Part shown: positions 34,256-42,553 of the stretch, in pieces | Layout of the letters: each line of letters begins with the position of its first letter | Numbering within the stretch: position 1 is the first letter of the stretch | Assembly: GCA_963778845.1 (NCBI GenBank) | Contig: CAVZVW010000009.1 | Location: 1,116,001 to 1,180,000 of the forward strand | Direction: 5' to 3' | DNA: 64,000 bases | Source: CAVZVW01 sp963778845 | GTDB taxonomy: Bacteria; Actinomycetota; Actinomycetes; Actinomycetales; Kineosporiaceae | Notes under the pieces: generated by a model | Seen by the model: only the letters and a program-made list of their open reading frames with translations | What the model was told of the DNA's origin: nothing | Databases searched by the model: none | Translations under genes and position numbers: made by a program

Positions 34256-34305
34256 ACATCGTGCGAGTTCGGGGGTTCGGGTGCGACCCCGATGTCGCAC
34301 GATGT
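34256..34305. repeat. Inverted repeat carrying the dispersed core
   Basis: Arms ACATCGTGCGA (34256-34266) and TCGCACGATGT (34295-34305) are perfect complements with a 28-nt loop that can itself form a CGGGG/CCCCG stem. The right arm with flanking bases reads GATGTCGCACGATGTC and differs from the GATGTCTCACGATC core at 27.1 kb in one base. Confidence 0.8.
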
Positions 34306-34371
34306 CTACACGGGGCACGCTCGCCCACCGGCTACAGTTCGCTCACCCGACTCAGCGAGCCACCGGTTGTC

Positions 34372-34566
34372 ATGATCAAGACTGCCCGCAGATTCGTCGC
34401 CGCGATGGCGGACGACGACCGCTTGCGCGCGGTCATCCGCGCGGCCGTCGAGAGGGGGCGGGCGCTGGGGCGGATGTGCGCCGCCGCGGGGGACGAGACA
34501 TCGGCGCATGCTGGGACGCCGCTATGGCTGCCGCGCCGGACGGCTCGCAGCGGCGTGGGCCGATGA
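34372..34566 (+). CDS. Possible small protein of unknown function
   Basis: 64 codons from ATG 34372: MIKTARRFVAAMADDDRLRAV then an Arg/Ala-rich amphipathic stretch. Third codon positions are G or C almost throughout the first 45 codons, unlike a random frame. It overlaps the amidohydrolase start by 4 nt, so coupling is possible. No good ribosome site is seen and no family is recognised; could be leaderless or not expressed. Confidence 0.35.
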   Translation: MIKTARRFVAAMADDDRLRAVIRAAVERGRALGRMCAAAGDETSAHAGTPLWLPRRTARSGVGR

Positions 34567-35636
34567 CCCGACCTCGGGGCTGGTCCTTCGCCGGAACCGC
34601 CGTGCCGGGGGGCCAGCCGATGGCCTGGTGGTGCTCCGGCGGGGTGGTGCGGGCCGAGCCCGTGGCCGGTGCGCAGGCACTGCCGGGCCGCTATGCCCTG
34701 GCCGGCCTCGTCGACGCGCACTGCCACCTCACCATGGCCCTCGGCCGACGCGGGCCGCGCAAGGCCGGGCGGCGGGCGCGCGACCAGCGCTTCGCCGGGT
34801 ACCGCCGCGACGGCGTGCTGGTGGTACGCGACACCGGCGGGGTCGACGGGCTCGCCCTCGAGCTCGCCGTCGCCGACCCGGACCGGGTGCTCGCCTGCGG
34901 ACGCTTCCTGTCCACCCCCGGACGCTACTTTCCCGAGGTGTACGAGGCCGTGGAGCCCGAAGGCCTGGTGGCTGCGGCGTTGGCCGAGGTGGACGCAGGA
35001 GCGCACTGGGTCAAGGTGGTGGCGGACTTCCCCGACCTCAACGATCGGAGTCTGCCGCCAGAGCCCACCTTCGCCCCCGAGGTCCTGGCGGCCCTCGTCG
35101 AAGCCGTGCACGCCCGAGGGGCGCGGGTGGCCGCCCACACGACCACGGGCTACGTCGGCGAGGTCGTGCGCGCCGGTGTCGACTCCGTGGAGCACGGGGT
35201 CGCGATGGACGAGGGGACGCTCGACGCGATGGTCGACGCGGGCTGTGCCTGGACACCCACCCTGAGTGCGGTGCTCGGCGTACCGGTCGTCGACCCGGAC
35301 GTCGCGGGCGGCGTCGGCTGGCCCGCACCGTCGGAGCTCGTCGACCGCTGGTCACAGCTTCTCCCCGCCGCCGTCGAGCGAGGGCTGACCGTGCTGACCG
35401 GCTCCGACGTCGTCGGGTCCGTGGCGGCCGAGGTCGCCTGGCTCGCTCGCCTGGGCGTGGCCCCGGACGCCGCCCTTGCGGCGGCGACGACGTCCGCGCG
35501 GGCGTACCTGAGGTTGCCGGCGCCGGGGCCGGAGCAGCGCGCGGACCTCGTGACCTACCACGACGACCCGCGCGACGACCCCCGCGTTCTCGCCACGCCG
35601 GCCGCCGTGGTCAGCCGGGGCGTGCGCATCCGCTGA
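34563..35636 (+). CDS. Amidohydrolase family protein
   Basis: 357-aa TIM-barrel metallohydrolase. Metal-binding HxH is in LVDAHCHLTMALG; ARVAAHTTTGYVGE, SVEHGVAMDEG and LTGSDVVGS hold the later His and Asp ligands. Closest in layout to imidazolonepropionase-like/Xaa-Pro amidohydrolases; the substrate is unknown. The start MTRPRGWSFAGTA is uncertain by some codons. It precedes the PLP decarboxylase on the same strand. Confidence 0.78.
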   Translation: MTRPRGWSFAGTAVPGGQPMAWWCSGGVVRAEPVAGAQALPGRYALAGLVDAHCHLTMALGRRGPRKAGRRARDQRFAGYRRDGVLVVRDTGGVDGLALELAVADPDRVLACGRFLSTPGRYFPEVYEAVEPEGLVAAALAEVDAGAHWVKVVADFPDLNDRSLPPEPTFAPEVLAALVEAVHARGARVAAHTTTGYVGEVVRAGVDSVEHGVAMDEGTLDAMVDAGCAWTPTLSAVLGVPVVDPDVAGGVGWPAPSELVDRWSQLLPAAVERGLTVLTGSDVVGSVAAEVAWLARLGVAPDAALAAATTSARAYLRLPAPGPEQRADLVTYHDDPRDDPRVLATPAAVVSRGVRIR

Positions 35637-35694
35637 CGCTCCAGTGCTGCCGGTGGTGTGCCGCGGGCCGGTGCCGGCATGCGACGATCCGCCC

Positions 35695-37191
35695 GTGGAA
35701 GCACCCGACGCCGCCCCATCCACCGCACCCGCCGCTGCACAGTCGTGGGAGGCGCTGCGCGACGACGCGCCCCTGCTGGACGCGTGGTGCCGTTTCGGCG
35801 AGGGCGTCGACCGCGGGGAGATCCACCCGTTCACGGTCCCCGGCCACAAGCAGCGCACGGGGCTCGTCGGGCCCGTCGTTGCGGGCGACGTCCCGCTCTA
35901 CGCCGGGCTGGACACCATGCAGCAGGCCGGTGGGCTCCTCGCGACGGCCGAGCGGCGGGCCGCCCACCTCTGGGGCGTGGACTGGTGCCGCTTCAGTGTC
36001 GGTGGGTCCACGCACGGGAACCAGGCGCTCGCGCTGGCCGTCGGCGAGCCGGGCCGCGAGGTCGTCGTCGCGCGCACGCTGCACAAGTCGATGCTGATGG
36101 GTCTCGTGCTGGCCGGGCTGCACCCGGTGTGGGTCCGCCCCGGCGTCGACGCCGCGACCGGGATGCCGACGTCGGTGCCCGTGGCCGACGTCGAGGCGGC
36201 GCTGGCAGCGCACCCGCGAGCATGCGCCGTCCTGCTCGGGGAGCCCTCGTACGTCGGGACGATGGGCGACGTCGCCGGCTGGGCTCGGGCGGCCCACGCC
36301 GCAGGGGTCCCGCTCGTGATCGACGCCGCATGGGCCGCGCACCACGGCTTCCACCCCGGGCTCCCCCGGCACGCCCTGGCCGCCGGCGCCGACGCGATCG
36401 TGACGAGCGCCCACAAGAGCCTGCCCGCGCTGAGCCAGGCATCTCTGGTGCTCGCGCACACGTCGCGAGCCGGTGGCCTGCTCGACCCCGACCGGCTGGA
36501 ACGAGGCATGGAGGCCTCGGCCACGACGAGCCCGTCGGGGGCGATTCTTGCCAGCATCGACGCTGCCCGCGCACTGCTCGAACGGGACGGGTCGGCCTTG
36601 TGCGAGCGGCTCGTGCACCTCGTGGCGTCCGCGCGCCGGCGGCTGGGCGCCGTCCCCGGCCTGCAGGTGCTCGACACGCCGCTGGCCGACGGCTCGACGG
36701 TGGACCCGACCAAGCTGGTGGTGCTGCTCAACGGGTCCGGTGCGCACGGGAACGCCGTCGAGGCCGACCTGCAGGCGGCGGGCTACCCCGTCGAGATGGC
36801 AGACCGGGACACGGTGATCGCGATGGTCACCGTGGCCGACGACGAAGCGAGCGTCCGCGGCCTCACCGACTGCCTCGCGGCGGCGGTGCAGCGGCACCGG
36901 GGGGCCGCGCGCCCCGTCGGCACCGGGGCGGCGTGGGCCGTCGAGCCCCAGACGGTGGTCAGCCCGCGAGAGGCGTTCTTCGCCCCGCACGAGAGCGTCG
37001 CCGCCCATGACGCGGTCGGCCGGGTCAGCGCCGAGCTGGTCGCGCCCTACCCGCCGGGCGTGCCCGTGCTGGCCCCGGGCGAGGTCGTGACGGCGCAGGC
37101 CCTAGCGGCGCTGCGGGCCGTACGCGCCGACGGGGGCCGCATCGCCTACGCGGCGGACTCCACGCTCGAGACGTTGCAGGTTCTGCGCTGA
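35695..37191 (+). CDS. Orn/Lys/Arg decarboxylase-family PLP enzyme
   Basis: 498-aa fold-type-I PLP enzyme of the group III decarboxylase family. PLP Lys is in TSAHKSLPALSQASL. The N-terminal HPFTVPGHKQRTG and SVGGSTHGNQALALA motifs and VIDAAWAAHHGFHP match this family. Shorter than the E. coli enzymes, which carry an extra N-terminal wing domain. The product would be a diamine from lysine, arginine or ornithine. GTG 35695 is chosen. Its last 46 bp overlap the convergent MFS gene. Confidence 0.82.
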   Translation: MEAPDAAPSTAPAAAQSWEALRDDAPLLDAWCRFGEGVDRGEIHPFTVPGHKQRTGLVGPVVAGDVPLYAGLDTMQQAGGLLATAERRAAHLWGVDWCRFSVGGSTHGNQALALAVGEPGREVVVARTLHKSMLMGLVLAGLHPVWVRPGVDAATGMPTSVPVADVEAALAAHPRACAVLLGEPSYVGTMGDVAGWARAAHAAGVPLVIDAAWAAHHGFHPGLPRHALAAGADAIVTSAHKSLPALSQASLVLAHTSRAGGLLDPDRLERGMEASATTSPSGAILASIDAARALLERDGSALCERLVHLVASARRRLGAVPGLQVLDTPLADGSTVDPTKLVVLLNGSGAHGNAVEADLQAAGYPVEMADRDTVIAMVTVADDEASVRGLTDCLAAAVQRHRGAARPVGTGAAWAVEPQTVVSPREAFFAPHESVAAHDAVGRVSAELVAPYPPGVPVLAPGEVVTAQALAALRAVRADGGRIAYAADSTLETLQVLR

Positions 37192-38528
37192 CCGCGAGTC
37201 GGCGAGGCGCGCAGCGCCACGAGGGCCGACAGCGACCCGACCACACCGAGCACGAGCCAGATCAGGGTGAAGGCCCTCGCGTCGTCGCCGCTCGGGCGGT
37301 GCATGGAGGCGAAGATCGCCCCCGCGACGCCGATCCCGAGCACCCCGCCGAGAGAGTCGCTGAGCTGGAGCCCGGCGGAGTTGCGGCCCTCCTCCCCCGG
37401 CGCGGACAGGCTCAGCGTGAGGACGCTCGTGCTGGACATCGCCAGGCCCATCCCCAGGCCGCCGACCGCCCACACGGGTGCGATCACCCAGACCGGGGTG
37501 CCCGGCCACGGCGTCGGCATCAGGCCCAGGGTGCACACCCCCACGAGGAGGCCGCCTACCCACAGCAGGGTGAACCGCGTGACCGGCAGCCCCGGCCGGC
37601 CCTGCACGTAGGAGCCGGCGGACCAGCCGAGAGCGGCTCCGGTGAGCGTGAGACCGGCCACCGCGGGGTCGAGCCCTCGCTGGCTGACGAGCATGAGCGG
37701 TACGAAGGTCTCAGCACCGAAGAAGGCAGCCGTGTACATCCCCCGTACGGCCACCACCGTGGGCAGGCCCCGCCGCAGCCGCAGCGTCCCCGGCGGGAGC
37801 AGCCCGGGCAGGGACGCCACGACCAGGGCAGCGCCCACCACGCCGAGCCCGACCCGGGCGGCACCGGTGCCGCCCTGGAAGCCGACCTGCAGCAGGAAGG
37901 CCCCGCCGGCGACGCCCACCCCCCTGGCGGCCCTGGCCAGGCCGCCGCGCCGCGGCTGGTCCTGGTGGCCGGCTGTCGCCCTCGGCCGCAGGCGGGTCAG
38001 GCGTGGCAGCAGGGCGAGCAGGGCGGGGACCACCAGCGGCGGCACGACCAGGAACACCGCGCGCCAGGACACGTGGACGGCGAGCCAGCCCGCGATCGGC
38101 GGACCGACGACCGAGGGCAGAACCCACGCCGCCGAGACCATCGAGAACATCCTCGGTTGGACGGTCTGGGGGTAGACGACGGCGATCACGACATAGAGCG
38201 CCACCACCATGAGTCCCGCGCCGACGCCGGAGACGGCCCGACCGACCACCATCACGGCGAACGTGGTGGCCAGACCGGAGACGAGGAGGCCACCGACGAA
38301 CAGCCCCAGGCCCAACAGCATCGGGCCGCGCGGCCCGGCCGAGTCACCCCACCCGCCTGCCAGCACCGTGCCGAGCAGCGACATCGTGAGGAAGAGCGAG
38401 AACGCCAGGCCGTACCCGCGTACGCCGTTCAGCGCCTCGGCGGCGACGGGCATGGCGGTCGCCACGGCCATGGCCTCGAACGCCGTCAGCGTGACCAGAG
38501 CCACGAGACCGAGCGTCGTGGGCCTCAA
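37146..38528 (-). CDS. MFS transporter (drug/metabolite efflux type)
   Basis: 460 aa, about 12-14 hydrophobic helices. MFS signature GGWGDSAGPRGPMLLGLG after helix 2 and VGRAVSGVGAGLMVVALY after helix 4. Resembles drug:H+ antiporters. TTG 38528 is the annotated start; no ATG or GTG fits upstream, so the N-terminus is uncertain. It converges on the decarboxylase, overlapping it, and might export its product, which is speculative. Confidence 0.8.
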   Translation of the reverse strand: MRPTTLGLVALVTLTAFEAMAVATAMPVAAEALNGVRGYGLAFSLFLTMSLLGTVLAGGWGDSAGPRGPMLLGLGLFVGGLLVSGLATTFAVMVVGRAVSGVGAGLMVVALYVVIAVVYPQTVQPRMFSMVSAAWVLPSVVGPPIAGWLAVHVSWRAVFLVVPPLVVPALLALLPRLTRLRPRATAGHQDQPRRGGLARAARGVGVAGGAFLLQVGFQGGTGAARVGLGVVGAALVVASLPGLLPPGTLRLRRGLPTVVAVRGMYTAAFFGAETFVPLMLVSQRGLDPAVAGLTLTGAALGWSAGSYVQGRPGLPVTRFTLLWVGGLLVGVCTLGLMPTPWPGTPVWVIAPVWAVGGLGMGLAMSSTSVLTLSLSAPGEEGRNSAGLQLSDSLGGVLGIGVAGAIFASMHRPSGDDARAFTLIWLVLGVVGSLSALVALRASPTRGQRRTCNVSSVESAA

Positions 38529-38605
38529 CCGACCAGACAGGGGCGACAGTGCCAGGCCCGGCGCGACCTCGTCCGGCGCGACCTCCTCCGGTGGGACGTC
38601 GCCGC

Positions 38606-38935
38606 TCAGTCGGGGGACCCCCCGCCGTCACCCTTGCCGTCGCCGTCACGGGGACGCGGGCGGAGCCCTTCGTAGATCTCCTTGCACACCGGGCACACGG
38701 GGAACTTGTTCGGGTCCCGGCCCGGCACCCAGACCTTGCCGCACAGGGCGATCACCGGTGCCCCGCTCAGCGCGGACTCCAGGATCTTCTCCTTGCGGAC
38801 GTAGTGGGAGAAGCGCTCGTGGTCGCCCGGCTCCACCTGCTGACCGACGAGCTCACGCTCGAGGACGGCGGTCCGGGACCCGTCGGGGTCGACCGGCGAC
38901 GACAGAGGGGTTGGCTCCGGCGACGAGGTGCTCAT
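38606..38935 (-). CDS. DUF3039 protein
   Basis: 109 aa with GQQVEPGDHERFSHYVRKEKI and a likely metal site in VIALCGKVWVPGRDP and FPVCPVCKEIYEG (three Cys). This matches the actinobacterial DUF3039 family of unknown function. It lies 77 bp upstream of the MFS gene on the same strand. Confidence 0.85.
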   Translation of the reverse strand: MSTSSPEPTPLSSPVDPDGSRTAVLERELVGQQVEPGDHERFSHYVRKEKILESALSGAPVIALCGKVWVPGRDPNKFPVCPVCKEIYEGLRPRPRDGDGKGDGGGSPD

Positions 38936-38969
38936 GACCCCTCACTCTAGGCGGTGCCGCGACCACGGC

Positions 38970-39524
38970 TCAGTTCTGTGCCGGGTCCTCGGGGAAGGTC
39001 GACACGAGGGCGAGGTCGCCGCGCTGGCGGCGCAGCACCTGCCTCCACAGCTCGTCGGGCTCGGCGCTGAAGGCGTCGCGCGGCTCGGCGTCCACGACGT
39101 ACCACGCGCCCTCGCCGATCTCGTCCTCCAGCTGCCCGCGCGACCACCCCGCGTAACCGGCGAAGATCCTCAGCCCGGACAACCCCGCGACCACGACCTC
39201 CGGAGGCGCGTCGAGGTCGACCAGGCCCACGGAGCCGAGGATCCGGCGCACGCCCACCGGCTCCTCGCCGTCCCCGGGTACGGCCACCAACCCCAGGGCC
39301 GAGTCCAGCTGCACCGGGCCGCCCTGGAACAACCTCCCCGGCAGCGTCGCGTAAGGCTGCCACTCCGGCAGCACCGCCGCGACGTCCACCTGCAGCGGCC
39401 GGTTGACGACCAGGCCGAACGCGCCGTCGTCCCCGTGGCCGAGCAGCAGCACGACGCTGCGTCGGAAGTTCGGGTCCAGCAACGTCGGGGAGGCGACGAC
39501 GAGGCGGCCGGCCAACGCGGTCAT
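38970..39524 (-). CDS. YqgE/AlgH family protein
   Basis: 184 aa of the DUF179 fold: LAGRLVVASPTLLDPNFRRS, HGDDGAFGLVVNRPL, QGGPVQLDS and RIFAGYAGWSRGQLEDEI. Function unknown in bacteria beyond a regulatory role reported for AlgH. ATG 39524 is chosen because the family motif starts there. Confidence 0.9.
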   Translation of the reverse strand: MTALAGRLVVASPTLLDPNFRRSVVLLLGHGDDGAFGLVVNRPLQVDVAAVLPEWQPYATLPGRLFQGGPVQLDSALGLVAVPGDGEEPVGVRRILGSVGLVDLDAPPEVVVAGLSGLRIFAGYAGWSRGQLEDEIGEGAWYVVDAEPRDAFSAEPDELWRQVLRRQRGDLALVSTFPEDPAQN

Positions 39525-39531
39525 GCCACCA

Positions 39532-39918
39532 TCATGGCCGCCGCGGCGCCCGCGTCCGGACCGCGGCCCACCCGAGGCCGACCCCCACCGCATCGGCGAC
39601 GGCGTCCCACACGTCGCCGGAGCGGTGCGCCAGCCACTGGGCCTGGATGAGCTCGCTCACCACGGCGTGCGCCAGAAGGGCGGTCACCAGCACCCTGGCC
39701 GGGAGCCCCGCCCTCAGCCCGGTCCCGGCCACGGCGGCGAACACGGCCACGTGCACGACCTTGTCCAGGGGCAGGCCCGTCGACACCGAGGGCGCACGGG
39801 GCGCGTAGAGCACCACGAGCTGCACGGCCAGGCTCAGCAGGAAGGCCAGGCTCCAGCCGAGCTTTCCTCGCCGGGCGCCCCGACCCGCGTCCCTGCCCAC
39901 ATCCACGTCCCTGCCCAC
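39532..39918 (-). CDS. VanZ-like membrane protein
   Basis: About 128 aa. VanZ-type core with three to four hydrophobic helices (LAFLLSLAVQLVVLYAP, LDKVVHVAVFAAVAGTG, the ARVLVTALLAHAVVSELIQ helix ending at QLVVL-type borders and a final VADAVGVGLGWAAV). Usual N-terminal hydrophobic start follows a Lys/Arg-rich tract. The true start is uncertain because a 17-bp tandem array extends into the 5' region, and each unit offers AGGAT-GTCGAG-GTG, a start-like signal; GTG 39918 is a compromise. An open frame continues to 40041. Confidence 0.6.
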   Translation of the reverse strand: MGRDVDVGRDAGRGARRGKLGWSLAFLLSLAVQLVVLYAPRAPSVSTGLPLDKVVHVAVFAAVAGTGLRAGLPARVLVTALLAHAVVSELIQAQWLAHRSGDVWDAVADAVGVGLGWAAVRTRAPRRP

Positions 39919-40017
39919 CTCGACATCCTGGCCACCTCGACATCCTGGCCACCTTGACATCCTGGCCACCTCGACATCCTGGCCACCTCGACATCCTGGC
40001 CACCTCGACATCCTGGC
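39916..40017. repeat. 17-bp tandem array, six copies
   Basis: CACCTCGACATCCTGGC is repeated at 39916, 39933, 39950, 39967, 39984 and 40001 with one substitution (TTG for TCG in the third copy). Degenerate copies lie toward 39890. Since 17 is not a multiple of three, the reading frame cycles through all phases. Array sits at the 5' end of the VanZ-like gene. Confidence 0.95.
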
Positions 40018-40147
40018 CAGCACGCAGGCCATGGTGTCCAAGGCGCGACCCGACCCCCGACCTCCGCCTCAGGGTCGCAGGCCCTACACCCCCGCCGACG
40101 GCTCCGGCGCGAGGGCGGTGAGGGGCGGGGTCAGCTGCGCCCTCCGG

Positions 40148-42496
40148 TCAGGCAGGGGCGCCAGGCCGCACCACCAGCTCGTCGAGGGCCACCGGCTCGC
40201 CGTCGATGAAACCCTGGTACTCGTCGCACCCCATGTCGCGCAGCACGTCGAGCTGGTCCTCCCGCTCCACGCCCTCGGCGACCACGAGAAGACCCATGCC
40301 GTGGCCGAGGCCGAGGACCGCGGCGACGACGGCGCAGGCGTCGGAGTCGGTGGGCAGCTCGCTGACGAAGACGCGATCGATCTTGAGGATGTCGACGGGC
40401 AGCGTCAGCAGGTACGACAAGGACGACCAACCGGTCCCGAAGTCGTCGAGGGCGATGGTGACGCCGAGGGCACGCAGGTCCTCGAGCACGGCCCGGGCCG
40501 ATTCCGGGTCGTCGACCAGCGCGCTCTCGGTGATCTCCAGTGTGAGGCGCGCCGGCTCGACGTCCCAGGCGCCAAGCGCCTCGGACACCATCGCGACGAA
40601 CCCGGGGGACACGAGCTGGCGTGGGGACACGTTCACGGCCAGCGCGAGCCGCCGCTCGTGCAGTGCAGCCACCTGGGCCAGCGCCTCGCGAAGAGCCCAC
40701 CCGCCGAGGTCCACGATCCTTCCGATGCGTTCGGCGATCGGCACGAAGACACCCGGCAGCACCACACCGAGCTGCGGGTGGCGCCAGCGCAGCAGCGCCT
40801 CCACGCCCGCGATCCCTCGGTCGCCGCAGCGCCGGCGGGCCTGGAAGGTGAGGAAGAACTCCTCCTCCGGGACGGCGCGGCGCAGCGCCGCGGCCATCTC
40901 CAGCCGTTCCTCGATGTGCTCGCGCAGCCGCGCGTCGAAGAACTCGAAACGGCCCCTGCCGCGTTGCTTGGCGTAGTACATGGCCGTGTCCGCGTCGCGC
41001 AGCAGGGTCCCCACCGGGTCGTCCCCGGGCGGAACCCGGTCCACGACGGCGATCCCGATGCTGGCGCCGGGCGCGACCTCGGCGTCGCCCACCGCGATCG
41101 GCTCGCTGAGGACCTCCACCAGCCGCTGGGCCATCACCACCGCCCGCGACACCTCCCGAACGGGCAGGACGACCACGAACTCGTCCCCGCCGAACCGGGC
41201 CACGATGTCCGCCGAGCGGCAACGCTGGCGCAGGCGCCGCGCCACGGCCACGAGCACCTTGTCCCCGACCGCGTGCCCGAGCCCGTCGTTGATGTCCTTG
41301 AACGAGTCCAGGTCGCAGAAGAGGACGGCGAGCTGTTGGGTCCCGTCGAGCCGGGCCAGCGAGGCGGTCAGCTGCTCGCGCAGGGACAACCGGTTGGGCA
41401 GGCCCGTCAGGTCGTCGTACAGGGCCCGGTGTGCGAGCTCGTCCTGCATCCTGCGTCGCCAGCTCACGTCCGCCTGCACCACGACCGCGGCGCCGGCCTC
41501 GCCGTCGATCGCCACCACGTCGACGGCGTTGGCCCGGTCGGAGCCGGCCGCCGCGCACCGGCACTCCAGACGCGCGCGCCGCACCCGCCCCGCGAGCACC
41601 TTCTGGGTGGCGGTGGCGAAGGCCGCCGCCTCGGTGGTACCCGCACGACCAAGGGAGTCCAGCCAGCTCTGCCCGCGCGGGACGGGCCCGCAGACGCACA
41701 GGTTCTGGCCTTTGCAGTCCTCGACCGCCGCCGCCCAGCGGGCGTTCACCGCCACGACCCGACCGGCGGCGTCGAGCACCGCAGCCCGGCTGTCGAAGGC
41801 ATCCATCAGCGCCTCCGCAAGGCTCAGGCCCCCCGCCTCGGCGGGCTCGGCGAGGCCGGCTCCCGGTACGCGCCGGCCCAGGTGGGGCAGGCCAGGGTGG
41901 GGCAGGCTCGGGTGGGGCTGGCCCGGGTGGGGCAGGGCGTCGATCGCCAGTCCCGCCAGGATCGCCTGGACACGCAGCGACTGCAGATCGGGCTCGCGCA
42001 TCGGCTGCTCGAGCAGCCCGCGTCCCGCCGCCACGACTCCGACGACGCCGTTGCGCCCGGTGACCGGTGCCAGCGCCACGCTGCCGAGCTGCGCGAGCGC
42101 CGCCACCGTGCGCAGGGGTTCGTCTGCGGTGTCGAGGGCCGAGGCTGCCACCGACCCGATCAGCACCGGGCGCGCGGTCTGCGCCACTGCGGCCACCGGT
42201 GGCAGGACGGACCCGTCGAGCTGCCCGAGCCGCTCCCACAGGCCGCCCTCGGCCTCCGGGTCGCCATGGCGCAGGCCGACCATGGTCAGGCCGTCGTCCG
42301 TGGCGAGCCACACGGCGGCCGCACGTGCGGGCAGCCGCAGGGTCGAGGCGAGGAGCAGGTCGACGATGCGTTCCGCGGTGGCAGCCGTCACCAGACCCTC
42401 GCCGAGGGCCCCCAGCACGCGGACATGGTCGACCTCGTCGGGTCGGCGCACCAGCGTGATCCCGGCGTCGAGTGCGGCAGGGGGCAGAGAGCTCAC
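40148..42496 (-). CDS. GAF/PAS-GGDEF-EAL diguanylate cyclase/phosphodiesterase
   Basis: 782 aa cytoplasmic signalling protein with GAF-like region (about 20-180), a linker with a HPGQPHPSLPHPG repeat (15-bp DNA repeat at about 41875-41940), PAS-like part, GGDEF domain with intact FGGDEF, and an EAL domain with EALLRWRHP, NVSPRQL, LEITES, DDFGTG, ILKIDRVF, AEGVE and YQGF. All phosphodiesterase residues are present. Thus it may both make and degrade c-di-GMP; the direction is not inferable. No near partner gene. Confidence 0.92.
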   Translation of the reverse strand: MSSLPPAALDAGITLVRRPDEVDHVRVLGALGEGLVTAATAERIVDLLLASTLRLPARAAAVWLATDDGLTMVGLRHGDPEAEGGLWERLGQLDGSVLPPVAAVAQTARPVLIGSVAASALDTADEPLRTVAALAQLGSVALAPVTGRNGVVGVVAAGRGLLEQPMREPDLQSLRVQAILAGLAIDALPHPGQPHPSLPHPGLPHLGRRVPGAGLAEPAEAGGLSLAEALMDAFDSRAAVLDAAGRVVAVNARWAAAVEDCKGQNLCVCGPVPRGQSWLDSLGRAGTTEAAAFATATQKVLAGRVRRARLECRCAAAGSDRANAVDVVAIDGEAGAAVVVQADVSWRRRMQDELAHRALYDDLTGLPNRLSLREQLTASLARLDGTQQLAVLFCDLDSFKDINDGLGHAVGDKVLVAVARRLRQRCRSADIVARFGGDEFVVVLPVREVSRAVVMAQRLVEVLSEPIAVGDAEVAPGASIGIAVVDRVPPGDDPVGTLLRDADTAMYYAKQRGRGRFEFFDARLREHIEERLEMAAALRRAVPEEEFFLTFQARRRCGDRGIAGVEALLRWRHPQLGVVLPGVFVPIAERIGRIVDLGGWALREALAQVAALHERRLALAVNVSPRQLVSPGFVAMVSEALGAWDVEPARLTLEITESALVDDPESARAVLEDLRALGVTIALDDFGTGWSSLSYLLTLPVDILKIDRVFVSELPTDSDACAVVAAVLGLGHGMGLLVVAEGVEREDQLDVLRDMGCDEYQGFIDGEPVALDELVVRPGAPA

Positions 42497-42553
42497 CGTG
42501 GCACAGTGTACTCAATCGACTGCAGTCCGTGATTGCGCACTTCACGTGAGGCC

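Noticed and set aside
40031..42532. 833-codon open frame on the + strand over the GGDEF-EAL gene
   Set aside because: Antisense of a gene with every GGDEF and EAL motif in place.
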